A DNA stretch of 64,000 nucleotides. Source: an uncultured Gemmiger sp. GTDB taxonomy: Bacteria; Bacillota; Clostridia; Oscillospirales; Ruminococcaceae. The stretch spans positions 62,001 through 126,000 of the forward strand of contig CALXHP010000002.1 in the NCBI GenBank assembly GCA_944388135.1. The letters are read 5' to 3'. The notes under the pieces were generated by a model. It had not been told where the DNA came from. It saw nothing but the letters and a program-made list of their open reading frames with translations, and searched no databases. Shown one piece after another: positions 43,461-51,840 of the stretch. How positions within the stretch are numbered: the stretch's first letter is position 1; every line of letters starts with the position of its first letter. A program made the position numbers and the translations under genes.

Positions 43461-44479
43461 ACAGTCCCCTCCCCTGCCAGTTCCACACAGTGGGCAATGC
43501 CGGGAATGCTCTCCCCCTGCAAAAAGGTGGTCTGGCTCATCAACGCCCCGGTAGCCATAAAGAGTACCCGCCGGTATTGCCCCTTTTGCAGTGCGGGCAA
43601 AATATGGGTGCAGAGTACGGCGGCACTGCATCCCGGTCCACTGCCCCCTGCCTGGACGTTCTGGCTGGCCACATCGTACAGCAGGCAGCCGCAGTCCCGA
43701 TGATTGGGCAAAGGCAGGCCCTCCCGCGCCATCTGCTCCTGCAGAAGGGCACTGCCCACCTCGCCCAAATCGCCGGTAAAAATGACATCAAAATCCGACG
43801 GCGCCGTTCCGGTGGCGCCGAAGTATCGCAGCAGTGTGGAGACAGCCGCCGGCATCATGGCAGCCCCCATATTGTTGATGTCGTGCACTTCATAATCCTG
43901 CACCCGCCCGAATGTCACCGACAGTACCGGAACGCCCTTTTGCCCTGCGCCCCGCAGCAGGCAGGCCCCCGCTGCGGTAGCGGTCCACTGGGCCGTGGGC
44001 GTGCGTTTGGCGCCATAGTCCAGCGGTGTCCGGAATTGGCGTTCCGCCGCGCAGAAATGGCTGCTCGTCATTGCCAGCAGCTGATGCGCCACGCCCCCCG
44101 CCGTGAGAGAAGCTCCCAGGCAAAGACTCTCCGCCATGGTGGAACAGGCACCGTAAAGGCCGGCGAAGGGAATTTCCAGCGCCCGCATAGTATAGTTGCT
44201 GGCGGTGCACTGGGCCTGCAAGTCTCCCGCCAGCGCCAGGTCCACTTCCTTGCGGCTGATGCCTGCCTTGCGCAAACATATTTCGACCGCCTTTTGCTGC
44301 AAAAAGCTCTCCGCCTGTTCCCAGTTGGCACAGGCCTCTTCCGGGAAGGCTGCATCCTCGGTAAGGAAATCAAATCCTGCCGCCAGCGGACCTTCACTTT
44401 CCTTTTTGCCCCCTGCCGCGGCCCAGGCCGCAATGACCGGCGGCTTATCAAACAGTACCGTATCTTTTCTGCGGATCAC
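43457..44479 (-). CDS. spoVAD: Stage V sporulation protein AD
   Basis: SpoVAD is the soluble, dipicolinate-binding SpoVA subunit with a thiolase-like fold. The 340-residue protein shows KPPVIAAWAAAGGKKESEGP, LAGDLQAQCTASNYTMR, GLYGACSTMAESL and MGAAMMPAA, as in the family. It lies six bases after spoVAC and overlaps spoVAE, forming the conserved spoVACDE order. Confidence 0.94.
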   Translation of the reverse strand: MIRRKDTVLFDKPPVIAAWAAAGGKKESEGPLAAGFDFLTEDAAFPEEACANWEQAESFLQQKAVEICLRKAGISRKEVDLALAGDLQAQCTASNYTMRALEIPFAGLYGACSTMAESLCLGASLTAGGVAHQLLAMTSSHFCAAERQFRTPLDYGAKRTPTAQWTATAAGACLLRGAGQKGVPVLSVTFGRVQDYEVHDINNMGAAMMPAAVSTLLRYFGATGTAPSDFDVIFTGDLGEVGSALLQEQMAREGLPLPNHRDCGCLLYDVASQNVQAGGSGPGCSAAVLCTHILPALQKGQYRRVLFMATGALMSQTTFLQGESIPGIAHCVELAGEGTV

Positions 44480-44485
44480 CGGATG

Positions 44486-44929
44486 TCACCCCACCTTTCC
44501 CTGCAGCCAGTAGAGCAGCCCCCACAGGGCGGAGGCCGCCGTACCGTAGGCAATGACCGGCCCGGCTATACCGAAGATTTTCGCGCCTACCCCGGTGACC
44601 CAGCCTTCCGCCTTGAACTCAATAGCCGGGCTGACCACCGAATTGGCGAACCCCGTGATGGGCACCAACGTGCCGGCCCCTGCCTTGGCGGCCAGCTTCT
44701 GGTACCAGCCCAATGTGGTGAAGATCGCCGAAAGAAGGATCAGCCCGATGCTGGTCAGGGTTCCGGCCAGGGAGGCATCATACCAATACAGGAAAAACTG
44801 CCGCAGTCCTTCCCCCACCAGGCAGATGCCGCCGCCCACAAAAAATGCCCACAGGCAATCCCGCACAGCCGGTGAAGGCGGTGATGCCCGGGATACCATG
44901 TGAGCATACTCTTTTGGATTCAATTTCAT
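44486..44929 (-). CDS. spoVAC: Stage V sporulation protein AC
   Basis: SpoVAC is a membrane protein of the SpoVA complex; in Bacillus it behaves as a mechanosensitive channel releasing dipicolinate. The 147-residue protein shows DCLWAFFVGGGICLVGEGLR, LTSIGLILLSAIFTTLGWYQ and VPITGFANSVVSPAIEFKAEG. The ATG at 44927-44929 is chosen; a GTG two codons upstream (44935) is closer to AAGGGGGC and is an alternative. No spoVAA, spoVAB or spoVAF is adjacent. Confidence 0.93.
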   Translation of the reverse strand: MKLNPKEYAHMVSRASPPSPAVRDCLWAFFVGGGICLVGEGLRQFFLYWYDASLAGTLTSIGLILLSAIFTTLGWYQKLAAKAGAGTLVPITGFANSVVSPAIEFKAEGWVTGVGAKIFGIAGPVIAYGTAASALWGLLYWLQGKVG

Positions 44930-44962
44930 GGTCACTACGCCCCCTTGGGGGGTAGTATGCCC

Positions 44963-45532
44963 TCAGGGGCCGTAAAATATCACATTTCCCCGGTAATAAG
45001 GCTCCGGGACCATCATACGGTAAAGATCCTTCAGTTCCCGGCCTACCACTTCATCCGGGGCACGGCCGCCGCAGGGCAGTGTCAGGATGCTGTACCGCAC
45101 CCCAAAGACCCGGCTTTCCAGCCTGGTGGCACAGGCCCCGGCCCGCAGATAGAACGCGATGCGGCGTTCCGCCACGGCACGGTCGGGGGCCTCGTCGGGA
45201 TGCTCACACTCCAGGATCAGATCATCCAGGCGGTCTGTGTAATGCTGCGCCAGGGCGTGGAGGGCCCGGGTACCGACGCCGCCGCCCCGCAGGTCGCTGC
45301 GCACGGCAAAATAATCCAGCAAAGCGCTGCGCCGTCCCGGCAGCATCACCTGCCAGGCGTAGGCCTGCAGGATGCCGTTTTCATCTTCCAGGACCAACGG
45401 TTCATAGATACCCGCCTGCATCATCTCCCGCACGGCGGAAAAGGGCTTGAGCTCCGCAGCGGGAAAATCCTGCACCATACGGGTCTCGTAAATTTGCTGC
45501 GCCGCAGCGCAGTCCAGCAAACAGATTTGCAT
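44963..45532 (-). CDS. GNAT family N-acetyltransferase
   Basis: This 189-residue protein has the acetyl-CoA binding loop RSDLRGGGVGTRAL (about residues 78-91) and the GNAT fold order around it. The substrate is unknown. It is 33 bases upstream of spoVAC on the same strand and may share a transcript, though a sporulation role is not implied. It is divergent from prmA. Confidence 0.85.
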   Translation of the reverse strand: MQICLLDCAAAQQIYETRMVQDFPAAELKPFSAVREMMQAGIYEPLVLEDENGILQAYAWQVMLPGRRSALLDYFAVRSDLRGGGVGTRALHALAQHYTDRLDDLILECEHPDEAPDRAVAERRIAFYLRAGACATRLESRVFGVRYSILTLPCGGRAPDEVVGRELKDLYRMMVPEPYYRGNVIFYGP

Positions 45533-45553
45533 GGGGGATTTCTCCTTTCTACA

Positions 45554-45582
45554 TTGAATTGTAAGGGGGTTTCCTGTATAAT
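45554..45582 (+). promoter_or_regulatory. prmA-rsmE promoter
   Basis: TTGAAT (45554-45559), 17-base spacer, perfect TATAAT (45577-45582), 31 bases ahead of the start codon. Confidence 0.85.
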
Positions 45583-45612
45583 ACAGATAATTTGAAACGG
45601 AGGACTTTTCTT

Positions 45613-46533
45613 ATGGAATGGACCGATATCAGCATTACCGTCGCCAAACGCGACGCCGACACGGCCGAAGCCATCGCCACCATGGTAGCCAACGGCGGCA
45701 TTTATATTGAGGATTACAGCGACCTGGAAGAGCAGGCCTGGGAGATCGCCCATGTGGACCTGATCGAACAGGAACTGCTGGACAAACCCCGGGATGTGGT
45801 CATCGTACACATGTACCTGGCCCCCGACGAGAATCCCGCCGAGATCCTGCCCCTGTTTGAAGAGCGGCTGAAAAACAGCGGCATCGACTACCAGCTGAAT
45901 ACCAACGGCGTGGAGCAGGAGGACTGGCAGAACGCCTGGAAGAAGTACTACCATGCCATGGACATCGGCAACCGGCTGGCTATTGTGCCCGGTTGGGAGA
46001 CCTACGATACCGACCGCATCGTCATCACCATGGACCCGGGCATGGCCTTCGGCACCGGCACCCACGAGACCACCAGCCTCTGCCTGGAGACACTGGACGC
46101 CCTGGTGAAGGGCGGCGAACGGGTGCTGGACATCGGCACCGGGTCCGGCATTCTGGCCATTGCGGCGCTAAAACTGGGTGCCAAAGTGGCCGAAGGCGTG
46201 GACATCGACCCCATGTGCGTGCGCACCGCCGGGGAAAACGCCCAGCGCAACGGGGTGGCCGACCGGTTCACCGTGCTGGTGGGGGATCTGTCCGACAAAG
46301 CCAGCGGCCAGTACAACATCATCACCGCCAACATTGTGGCATCGGCCATTCTCTCTCTGGCGCCCCATGTACCGGCTTTGATGGCCCCCGGCGCCCGGTT
46401 CATTGCCAGCGGCATCATTGACGAGCGCAAGCAGGAAGTGCTGGACGGCCTGAACGCCGCCGGGCTGAAGCCGGTGGAAGTGAAAGAAAAGCGCGGATGG
46501 GTCTGCATCGTCTGCGAAAAGAAAGAGGCATAA
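45613..46533 (+). CDS. prmA: Ribosomal protein L11 methyltransferase
   Basis: PrmA trimethylates L11 with S-adenosylmethionine. The 306-residue protein has an N-terminal substrate-recognition domain, DPGMAFGTGTHETTSLCL, the SAM motif VLDIGTGSGILAIAALKLGA (about residues 172-191) and ITANIVASAI. The ATG at 45613 follows GGAGG. It is followed two bases later by rsmE, an arrangement widespread in Firmicutes. Confidence 0.95.
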   Translation: MEWTDISITVAKRDADTAEAIATMVANGGIYIEDYSDLEEQAWEIAHVDLIEQELLDKPRDVVIVHMYLAPDENPAEILPLFEERLKNSGIDYQLNTNGVEQEDWQNAWKKYYHAMDIGNRLAIVPGWETYDTDRIVITMDPGMAFGTGTHETTSLCLETLDALVKGGERVLDIGTGSGILAIAALKLGAKVAEGVDIDPMCVRTAGENAQRNGVADRFTVLVGDLSDKASGQYNIITANIVASAILSLAPHVPALMAPGARFIASGIIDERKQEVLDGLNAAGLKPVEVKEKRGWVCIVCEKKEA

Positions 46534-46535
46534 CC

Positions 46536-47264
46536 ATGCCGCACCGCTATTTTACCAGAGAATTGGCCAACGGGCAAGCCGCCCTCACCGGCAGTGACGC
46601 CCACCATCTGGCCAATGTCATGCGGGCCCGCATAGGGGAAGAAGTGGTCCTTTGCGGGCCGGACGGTCTGGAATACACCGGTACCGTGACGGCCATCACC
46701 CCGGGGCGGGTGGAATTTTCCGTCAGTGAAGGCGCCCCCAGCAAGGCAGAGCCCACCGTGGCTACCACCTTGTTCGCAGGCTATCCCAAACAGGGCAAGC
46801 TGGAGGAGATCATCCGCCACAGCGTAGAATTGGGTGTGCAGGAGATCATCCCCTTTTTCAGTCGCTACTGTGTGGCCACACCCAAAAAGGAAGAGGCCAA
46901 AAACGAGCGGTACAACCGTATTGCCGCCGAAGCGGCCAAGCAGGCAGGCCGGGCCCAGATTCCCCATGTGGCCATGCCCCTGGAGAATTTTGCCGCTGTC
47001 TGCGGGGCCCTTTCCGGCTATGACAAGTCCCTCTTCTTCTACGAGGGCGGCGGCGCGCCCCTGCGGCAGTTGCTGACCCCCGGCAGTGTACAGCGTCTGG
47101 CACTGATCACCGGTAGTGAAGGGGGATTTTCCGCCGAGGAGGCGGCCGCCGCCGCGGCCGCCGGTGCGGTAACGGTGGGGCTGGGTCCCCGCATCCTGCG
47201 GTGCGAGACCGCCCCCCTGGCCGCCCTGACTGCCGCCATGCTGCTCACCGGCAATCTGGAGTAA
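46536..47264 (+). CDS. rsmE: 16S rRNA m3U1498 methyltransferase
   Basis: RsmE methylates N3 of U1498 in 16S rRNA. The 242-residue SPOUT protein has an N-terminal PUA-like domain (MPHRYFTRELA, HHLANVMRARIG) and the trefoil-knot motifs LITGSEGGFSAEE and VGLGPRILRCETAPLAAL. It starts two bases after prmA and ends in a terminator. Confidence 0.95.
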   Translation: MPHRYFTRELANGQAALTGSDAHHLANVMRARIGEEVVLCGPDGLEYTGTVTAITPGRVEFSVSEGAPSKAEPTVATTLFAGYPKQGKLEEIIRHSVELGVQEIIPFFSRYCVATPKKEEAKNERYNRIAAEAAKQAGRAQIPHVAMPLENFAAVCGALSGYDKSLFFYEGGGAPLRQLLTPGSVQRLALITGSEGGFSAEEAAAAAAAGAVTVGLGPRILRCETAPLAALTAAMLLTGNLE

Positions 47265-47274
47265 CCCATACTAT

Positions 47275-47308
47275 GGCAGGCCTCCCCCTGAGGGTGCCTG
47301 CCCTTTTT
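47275..47308 (+). terminator. Intrinsic terminator of prmA-rsmE
   Basis: GGCAGGC/GCCTGCC stem (47275-47281 with 47296-47302) followed by CTTTTTG. Confidence 0.7.
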
Positions 47309-47346
47309 GCAGGGGGGAACAAGCCTCCCTTTTGGCACAGACACAT

Positions 47347-47379
47347 AAAACGGCATAGCCTTGCAGGCTATGCCGTTTT
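47347..47379. terminator. Bidirectional terminator between rsmE and the MerR gene
   Basis: Perfect 14-bp stem AAAACGGCATAGCC/GGCTATGCCGTTTT with a five-base loop and T runs both ways. Confidence 0.88.
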
Positions 47380-47387
47380 TCTTCGGT

Positions 47388-47843
47388 TCAGTTTTCGCCG
47401 TGACCTTTGGCGTGGGTAAAGGCCGCCCGGTATTCTTCGGGGATGTCCTCCACCGTCTGCCCGTCATGGATGGAGGTGGTGCCGGCCTCCTGGGACGTCT
47501 GGTAAAACCAGAGTTTGTAATCCAGCATATCCAGCGTCTTTTGCAGCTGGGCCATCTGCTGCTGCACCGCCCGGCGGCGGTTGGCAAACAGCTGCAGCCG
47601 TTCCGGAATGGTGGCATCCCCCTGGCGGCACAGATCAATATACTGTCGGATTTCCTTGATGGACAGGCCCGACTGTTTCAGACATTCGATGATGGTCAGC
47701 CACTCGTAGTCGCTCTCCTTGAACATCCGGATGCCGCCGTCCGAGCGCTCCACATAAGGCAGCAGCCCTTCCTTGTCATAGTAGCGCAGCGTGGAAGGGG
47801 CCACCCCCAGACGCTTCGCCATCTGTCCCACCGTATATTGCAT
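47388..47843 (-). CDS. MerR family transcriptional regulator
   Basis: The 151-residue protein has an N-terminal winged helix (YTVGQMAKRLGVAPSTLRYYDKE split over residues 3-25) and a long dimerisation coil (about 75-110). It lacks metal-binding cysteines in the tail, which ends HGEN, so it is likely a multidrug or stress-type MerR (compare Clostridia proteins near aldo-keto reductases). It lies 16 bases behind the nucleotidyltransferase gene and is probably cotranscribed. Confidence 0.88.
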   Translation of the reverse strand: MQYTVGQMAKRLGVAPSTLRYYDKEGLLPYVERSDGGIRMFKESDYEWLTIIECLKQSGLSIKEIRQYIDLCRQGDATIPERLQLFANRRRAVQQQMAQLQKTLDMLDYKLWFYQTSQEAGTTSIHDGQTVEDIPEEYRAAFTHAKGHGEN

Positions 47844-47859
47844 GGTTTTCTATCCTTAC

Positions 47860-48789
47860 TCAGAACAATTTGTCCGCCGGGTACAGTCCCTCGGCGCTCA
47901 TCTTCTGCAGTGCAGCCACCAGATCCGGCTTATCCTCCCGGTAGGTAATGCCGTACCACTTGTCGGCGCTGGTCAGCACATGGACCGCGGCTTCTTTCCG
48001 CTGGAGGGACGCGGTCACCACCGAGGGCAGATAATACTCACATTTGAGCGGATTCACCGGCAGGTTCTCCTGCAGGAAAGCCGCAAACCCGGCCTTGGCT
48101 TCCGCAATGTAGCCGGGGGTAAAGCCCCACAGATTCATCGAGACCACCGTGTCGGCAGCCAGATCGGTCCAGGTGGCGCCCCCATCCTCGGAATAATGGA
48201 TACCGCCTTCGTAGGGCTCGATGCAGGTGCGCTCGGTGACGCTGACCAGGTCGCCCTTCTCATCGATCACGCAGACGCCGCGGCTCACACTGCCGTTGGC
48301 GCTGACGGTATTGCCCAGCAAAAAGCCCACCATGGACCAGGCATAGCGGTCGCCATCCTCATGGGTGCTGAGGTAGTCGTAGATCAGTTGGAACCCTTGG
48401 GGGCCATAGTAGTCGTCTGCGTTGATGACCGCAAAGGGGGCATCCCCGATGGCCTCCTCTGCCACCAGGATGGCATGGGCCGTGCCCCAGGGTTTTACAC
48501 GGCCTTCCGGCACGTTGAATCCTTCGGGCAGTTTGTCCAGCTGCTGGTAGGCATAGCGCACCTCAAAACCGGCGCGCCGGGCCCGGGCACCCACAGCCTC
48601 CTTGAAGGCTTCCTCGATCTCATGCTTGATGATGAAAACCACCGTCTCAAACCCGGCACGGCGGGCATCGTACAGGCTGTAGTCAATGATGGCCTCCCCG
48701 GAAGGTCCCACCGGGTCGATCTGTTTCAGTCCACCGTAACGGCTGCCCATACCGGCTGCCATTACCACCAGAATCGGTTTTTTCGCCAT
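47860..48789 (-). CDS. Sugar-phosphate nucleotidyltransferase family protein
   Basis: The 309-residue protein has a nucleotidyltransferase GT-A fold: LVVMAAGMGSRYGGLKQIDP at the N-terminus (a variant of the GGxGTR loop) and VINADDYYGPQGF with the metal-binding Asp pair. The C-terminal half includes EYYLPSVVTASLQ. The exact sugar or alcohol-phosphate substrate is not evident. It is divergent from the patatin gene and has a good promoter. Confidence 0.82.
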   Translation of the reverse strand: MAKKPILVVMAAGMGSRYGGLKQIDPVGPSGEAIIDYSLYDARRAGFETVVFIIKHEIEEAFKEAVGARARRAGFEVRYAYQQLDKLPEGFNVPEGRVKPWGTAHAILVAEEAIGDAPFAVINADDYYGPQGFQLIYDYLSTHEDGDRYAWSMVGFLLGNTVSANGSVSRGVCVIDEKGDLVSVTERTCIEPYEGGIHYSEDGGATWTDLAADTVVSMNLWGFTPGYIAEAKAGFAAFLQENLPVNPLKCEYYLPSVVTASLQRKEAAVHVLTSADKWYGITYREDKPDLVAALQKMSAEGLYPADKLF

Positions 48790-48864
48790 AAAAAAGCTCC
48801 TTCCTCCATCGGTAGGCGGCCCGCGTGATCGGATGGCCGGTACCGGTTGTTATCCACTGCCTTT

Positions 48865-48893
48865 ATGATACACGCTCCCCCGCTTTCTTGCAA
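48865..48893 (-). promoter_or_regulatory. Nucleotidyltransferase-MerR promoter
   Basis: On the minus strand there is TTGCAA (48888-48893), a 17-base spacer and TATCAT (48865-48870). Confidence 0.7.
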
Positions 48894-48944
48894 GAGCTCC
48901 ACCCCAAAGCAGACAAAATCACAAAAATCTTACGCAATTCCTGG

Positions 48945-48973
48945 TAGCATTCCCCTGCAGAGAATGGTATAAT
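48945..48973 (+). promoter_or_regulatory. Possible promoter of the patatin gene
   Basis: A perfect TATAAT at 48968-48973 lies 40 bases before the start; the -35 position reads TAGCAT, a poor match. The assignment rests on the -10. Confidence 0.45.
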
Positions 48974-49012
48974 AGGTATAAATATCCACTGATTTGCAAG
49001 GGGGAGTGCAAC

Positions 49013-50200
49013 ATGCAGACAGCCGGACCTGTGCGTGCGCTGGTACTGGCAGGCGGAGGTGCCAAGGGCAGCTACCAGATCGGTGTCTGGCGCGCGCTGG
49101 AAGAACTAAACTGGCATCCGTCGATCATCACAGGGGCCAGTGTGGGCACATTGAACGGCTGCATGTTTGCCATTGGCAAGGCCCGGGAAGCCGAGGCGCT
49201 CTGGCGTTCCCTGGAGATTCACGACGTTCTGGATGTTCCTGCCACCCGCACCCCCGAGGAACTGAACAGCTTTTTTCTGGATGTGATCCGCAGCGGCGGT
49301 CTTAATGTGGAGCCGCTGGCAGAACGGATCGACGCCCTGATCGACGAGGAAGCCGTCCGCCGGTCCCCCATTCATTTCGGCCTGGTCATGACCGAGATGT
49401 CCAATCTGCGCAGCATCCAGTGCCCCATTGAATCGATCCCCCAGGGACGGCTGAAAGATTACCTGTTGGCTTCCAGCGCCTGTTTTCCGGCACTGCGTCC
49501 CCGGGAGATCGACGGTGTCAAATACATCGACGGCGGTTGGCGGGACAACATGCCCCTTCAACTGGCTGCCAGGATGGGCGCCACCGAATTGTTGGGGGTG
49601 GACATCGACGGCATCGGCTTTGTACGGCAAAACAACACCGGCCTGCCTACCCGCATCGTGCGCAGCCATTGGAATCTGGGACCTACCCTGGATTTTGATC
49701 CTGCCCGGGCTGCCCGCAACATTGCCCTGGGGTATTTTGATACCATGCGGCTGTTCGGACGCTTCGGCGGCACAGCCTATGCCATTCTGCCGGATCGCGA
49801 CGGTTTTCTGGCCCGATTTGCGGTACAATATCAGCAGCTTCTGGCCGAGGTCAACCGCCGGGCTCCCGGCATGGACCGGGTAGAAAAGACGGCCCGGCAG
49901 CGCAGCGGCTATCCTGCCCCCTTTGCCCCCAACCCCAGCGCCCCCACCCGGGGTGCGATGGCCCCGTTGGAACTGGCAGCGGAACGGCTCCATGTACCGG
50001 AGGATCTGCCCTACAGCCCCAAGCTTTTGGCTGCCACTTTTATGGGCAGTTTTGATAAAGATCCGGCCGACCGTTTTCCCGCCCTGCTGGAGGGCAAAGA
50101 GGGCAGTCTGGTGACCGAACGAGCGATGGCCACCGCCGTACCGGAAGAGTTCGTGACCGCCCTGGTCAGCCGCGCACTGGCCGAAACACCCCTGCTGTAA
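49013..50200 (+). CDS. Patatin-like phospholipase
   Basis: This 395-residue protein has the patatin catalytic dyad: the oxyanion loop LAGGGAKGSYQIG (about residues 12-24), nucleophile Ser in GASVG (about 42-46) and Asp in YIDGGWRDNMP (about 170-180). It should be a lipid acyl hydrolase, facing the cytoplasm since no signal peptide is seen. The last 110 residues are outside the core and unrecognised. The enzyme I-like gene begins 19 bases downstream. Confidence 0.88.
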   Translation: MQTAGPVRALVLAGGGAKGSYQIGVWRALEELNWHPSIITGASVGTLNGCMFAIGKAREAEALWRSLEIHDVLDVPATRTPEELNSFFLDVIRSGGLNVEPLAERIDALIDEEAVRRSPIHFGLVMTEMSNLRSIQCPIESIPQGRLKDYLLASSACFPALRPREIDGVKYIDGGWRDNMPLQLAARMGATELLGVDIDGIGFVRQNNTGLPTRIVRSHWNLGPTLDFDPARAARNIALGYFDTMRLFGRFGGTAYAILPDRDGFLARFAVQYQQLLAEVNRRAPGMDRVEKTARQRSGYPAPFAPNPSAPTRGAMAPLELAAERLHVPEDLPYSPKLLAATFMGSFDKDPADRFPALLEGKEGSLVTERAMATAVPEEFVTALVSRALAETPLL

Positions 50201-50219
50201 CCGCCAAAGGAGGCCTGTC

Positions 50220-51803
50220 ATGTATACATTTACCGGTGTATCTGCATCGGTGGGCATTGCGATCGGCCCGGTAGAACAGATCGACCACGGCACCGCGGGA
50301 CTGCATCGTATTGTGTGCGATCCGTTCCGGGAACGTGCGTTGTATGATGTGGCCGTTGTTTTGGCCAAAGACGAACTGCGCCGCCTGAGCCAGCGCGCCA
50401 AAGGACCGGATGCAGATATTCTTTTGTTCCAGATCGCCTTGCTGGAGGATGAATCCTTTACCAATGAGATCGGCGATTACATAGCCGCCGGTGCCGGCGG
50501 TGCCGCAGCCGTAGAGCGCGCCGAGCAGATTTTTGCCGGACGGCTGAATAACGTGGACGATGAATACATCCGGGAGCGCAGCGTGGATGTCTGCGATGTT
50601 TGCCGCCGGGTGGTGGATATTCTGGACGGGCGGCCCCGGCGCCGTCTGCACCTGAAACGCCCCAGCATCCTGGTGGCGGACCGCTTTTTCCCCAGCGATC
50701 TGTTCAGTCTGGACCGTCGTATGATTCTGGGTCTGGCCAGCAACCAGGACAGTACCGTCAGTCACGCCGCCATCATGGCGCGCAGTATGGGGATCCCTGC
50801 CGTGGTCCAGCTGGGGGATGGTGTGGCGGCCCTTGCTGCCGGCCATCTGGCCATACTGGATGCCTCGGACGGGGGTACCGCCACATTTGTCATTGAACCG
50901 GACGGCGCCCACGTGGCCCAGGCTGACTGCAAGGTTGCCGAAAGCCGCCTTCACGGCCGCGTTCCCGACCCTGTGGCGGCACTGCCCTGCCTGACAAAAG
51001 ACGGCACTGCTTTCCGGCTGTTGGCGGCCACCAACTCCACCTCAGACCCCGGGGAATTGCTTCCCCAGGGGGCAGCGGGCATCGGCCTGCTGCGCACCGA
51101 GTCGGTCATTCTGGACGATCTGACAGAGGATGCTCAGTTTGATCGCCTGCGGGAAAAGCTGCAATACTCCGACGGCGCCATGATCGCCGTCCGTACCTGT
51201 GACACCCATGCCGACGACGATTCCCCCTGGACCGCCGAAATGGCCAAGCGGCTGCACGGTCACCGGTTGTTCTGGCCCCAGATTAAAGCACTGCTCCGGG
51301 CAGCCCCCTACGGCGACCTGCGGGTCCTGTTCCCCATGATCGCCGGGGTGGAGGACTGGGATGCCTGTTTGAAGGAGGTGGATACCTGCCGCACCGAATT
51401 GCGCAAAAACGGGTCTACAGTGACCCTTCCGCCCATGGGCTGCATTGTGGACATGCCCTCGGCTGCTTTGATGGCCGGGGAGCTCATCGAACACGGTGCC
51501 CAGATGCTGGTCATCGATATTGAGGACCTGACCCGGTATACCCTGGGGTTGGTCCAGGACTCTGCCGCTGCGGTAAGCCGCGTGGACAACCCTGCCGTGC
51601 AGCGCCTTGTGAAAGAAGTGCTGCAGCAGGCGGAAGCCCACGGCGTGGAAGTCTATCTGTGCGGCATCACCATTGAGAGTATCAGCCGGATCCCCGCCTA
51701 TCTCCATCTGGGTGTGCGTACCTTCAGTGTGGAACCCGCAGCCCTGCTGCCTCTGAAAAAACTGCTGATGGAAGAAGATCTCCGTCAGGAAAGGAACAAA
51801 TAA
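50220..51803 (+). CDS. Divergent PTS enzyme I-like PEP-utilising protein
   Basis: The 527-residue protein has the enzyme I layout: N-terminal HPr-binding-like helices, the phospho-His swivel motif STVSHAAIMARSMGIPAVV (His about 182), and a PEP-binding barrel with GIGLLRTES, VRTCDTHADDD, CIVDMPSAALMA and VYLCGIT (Cys about 481). Canonical enzyme I has GGDK, an Asn before the metal Asp, and a conserved Arg in the DRGN region; these are replaced or missing here. It is shorter than usual (about 570). No HPr gene is nearby. It could be a true but divergent PtsI or a paralogue with another phosphoacceptor. Confidence 0.75.
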   Translation: MYTFTGVSASVGIAIGPVEQIDHGTAGLHRIVCDPFRERALYDVAVVLAKDELRRLSQRAKGPDADILLFQIALLEDESFTNEIGDYIAAGAGGAAAVERAEQIFAGRLNNVDDEYIRERSVDVCDVCRRVVDILDGRPRRRLHLKRPSILVADRFFPSDLFSLDRRMILGLASNQDSTVSHAAIMARSMGIPAVVQLGDGVAALAAGHLAILDASDGGTATFVIEPDGAHVAQADCKVAESRLHGRVPDPVAALPCLTKDGTAFRLLAATNSTSDPGELLPQGAAGIGLLRTESVILDDLTEDAQFDRLREKLQYSDGAMIAVRTCDTHADDDSPWTAEMAKRLHGHRLFWPQIKALLRAAPYGDLRVLFPMIAGVEDWDACLKEVDTCRTELRKNGSTVTLPPMGCIVDMPSAALMAGELIEHGAQMLVIDIEDLTRYTLGLVQDSAAAVSRVDNPAVQRLVKEVLQQAEAHGVEVYLCGITIESISRIPAYLHLGVRTFSVEPAALLPLKKLLMEEDLRQERNK

Positions 51804-51807
51804 GAAA

Positions 51808-51836
51808 AAACCACCTGTCTGTCCGGCAGGTGGTTT
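51808..51836. terminator. Bidirectional terminator between the enzyme I-like and pseudokinase genes
   Basis: Stem AAACCACCTG/CAGGTGGTTT with T-rich flanks on both strands; it serves two convergent genes. Confidence 0.85.
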
Positions 51837-51840
51837 TCTT

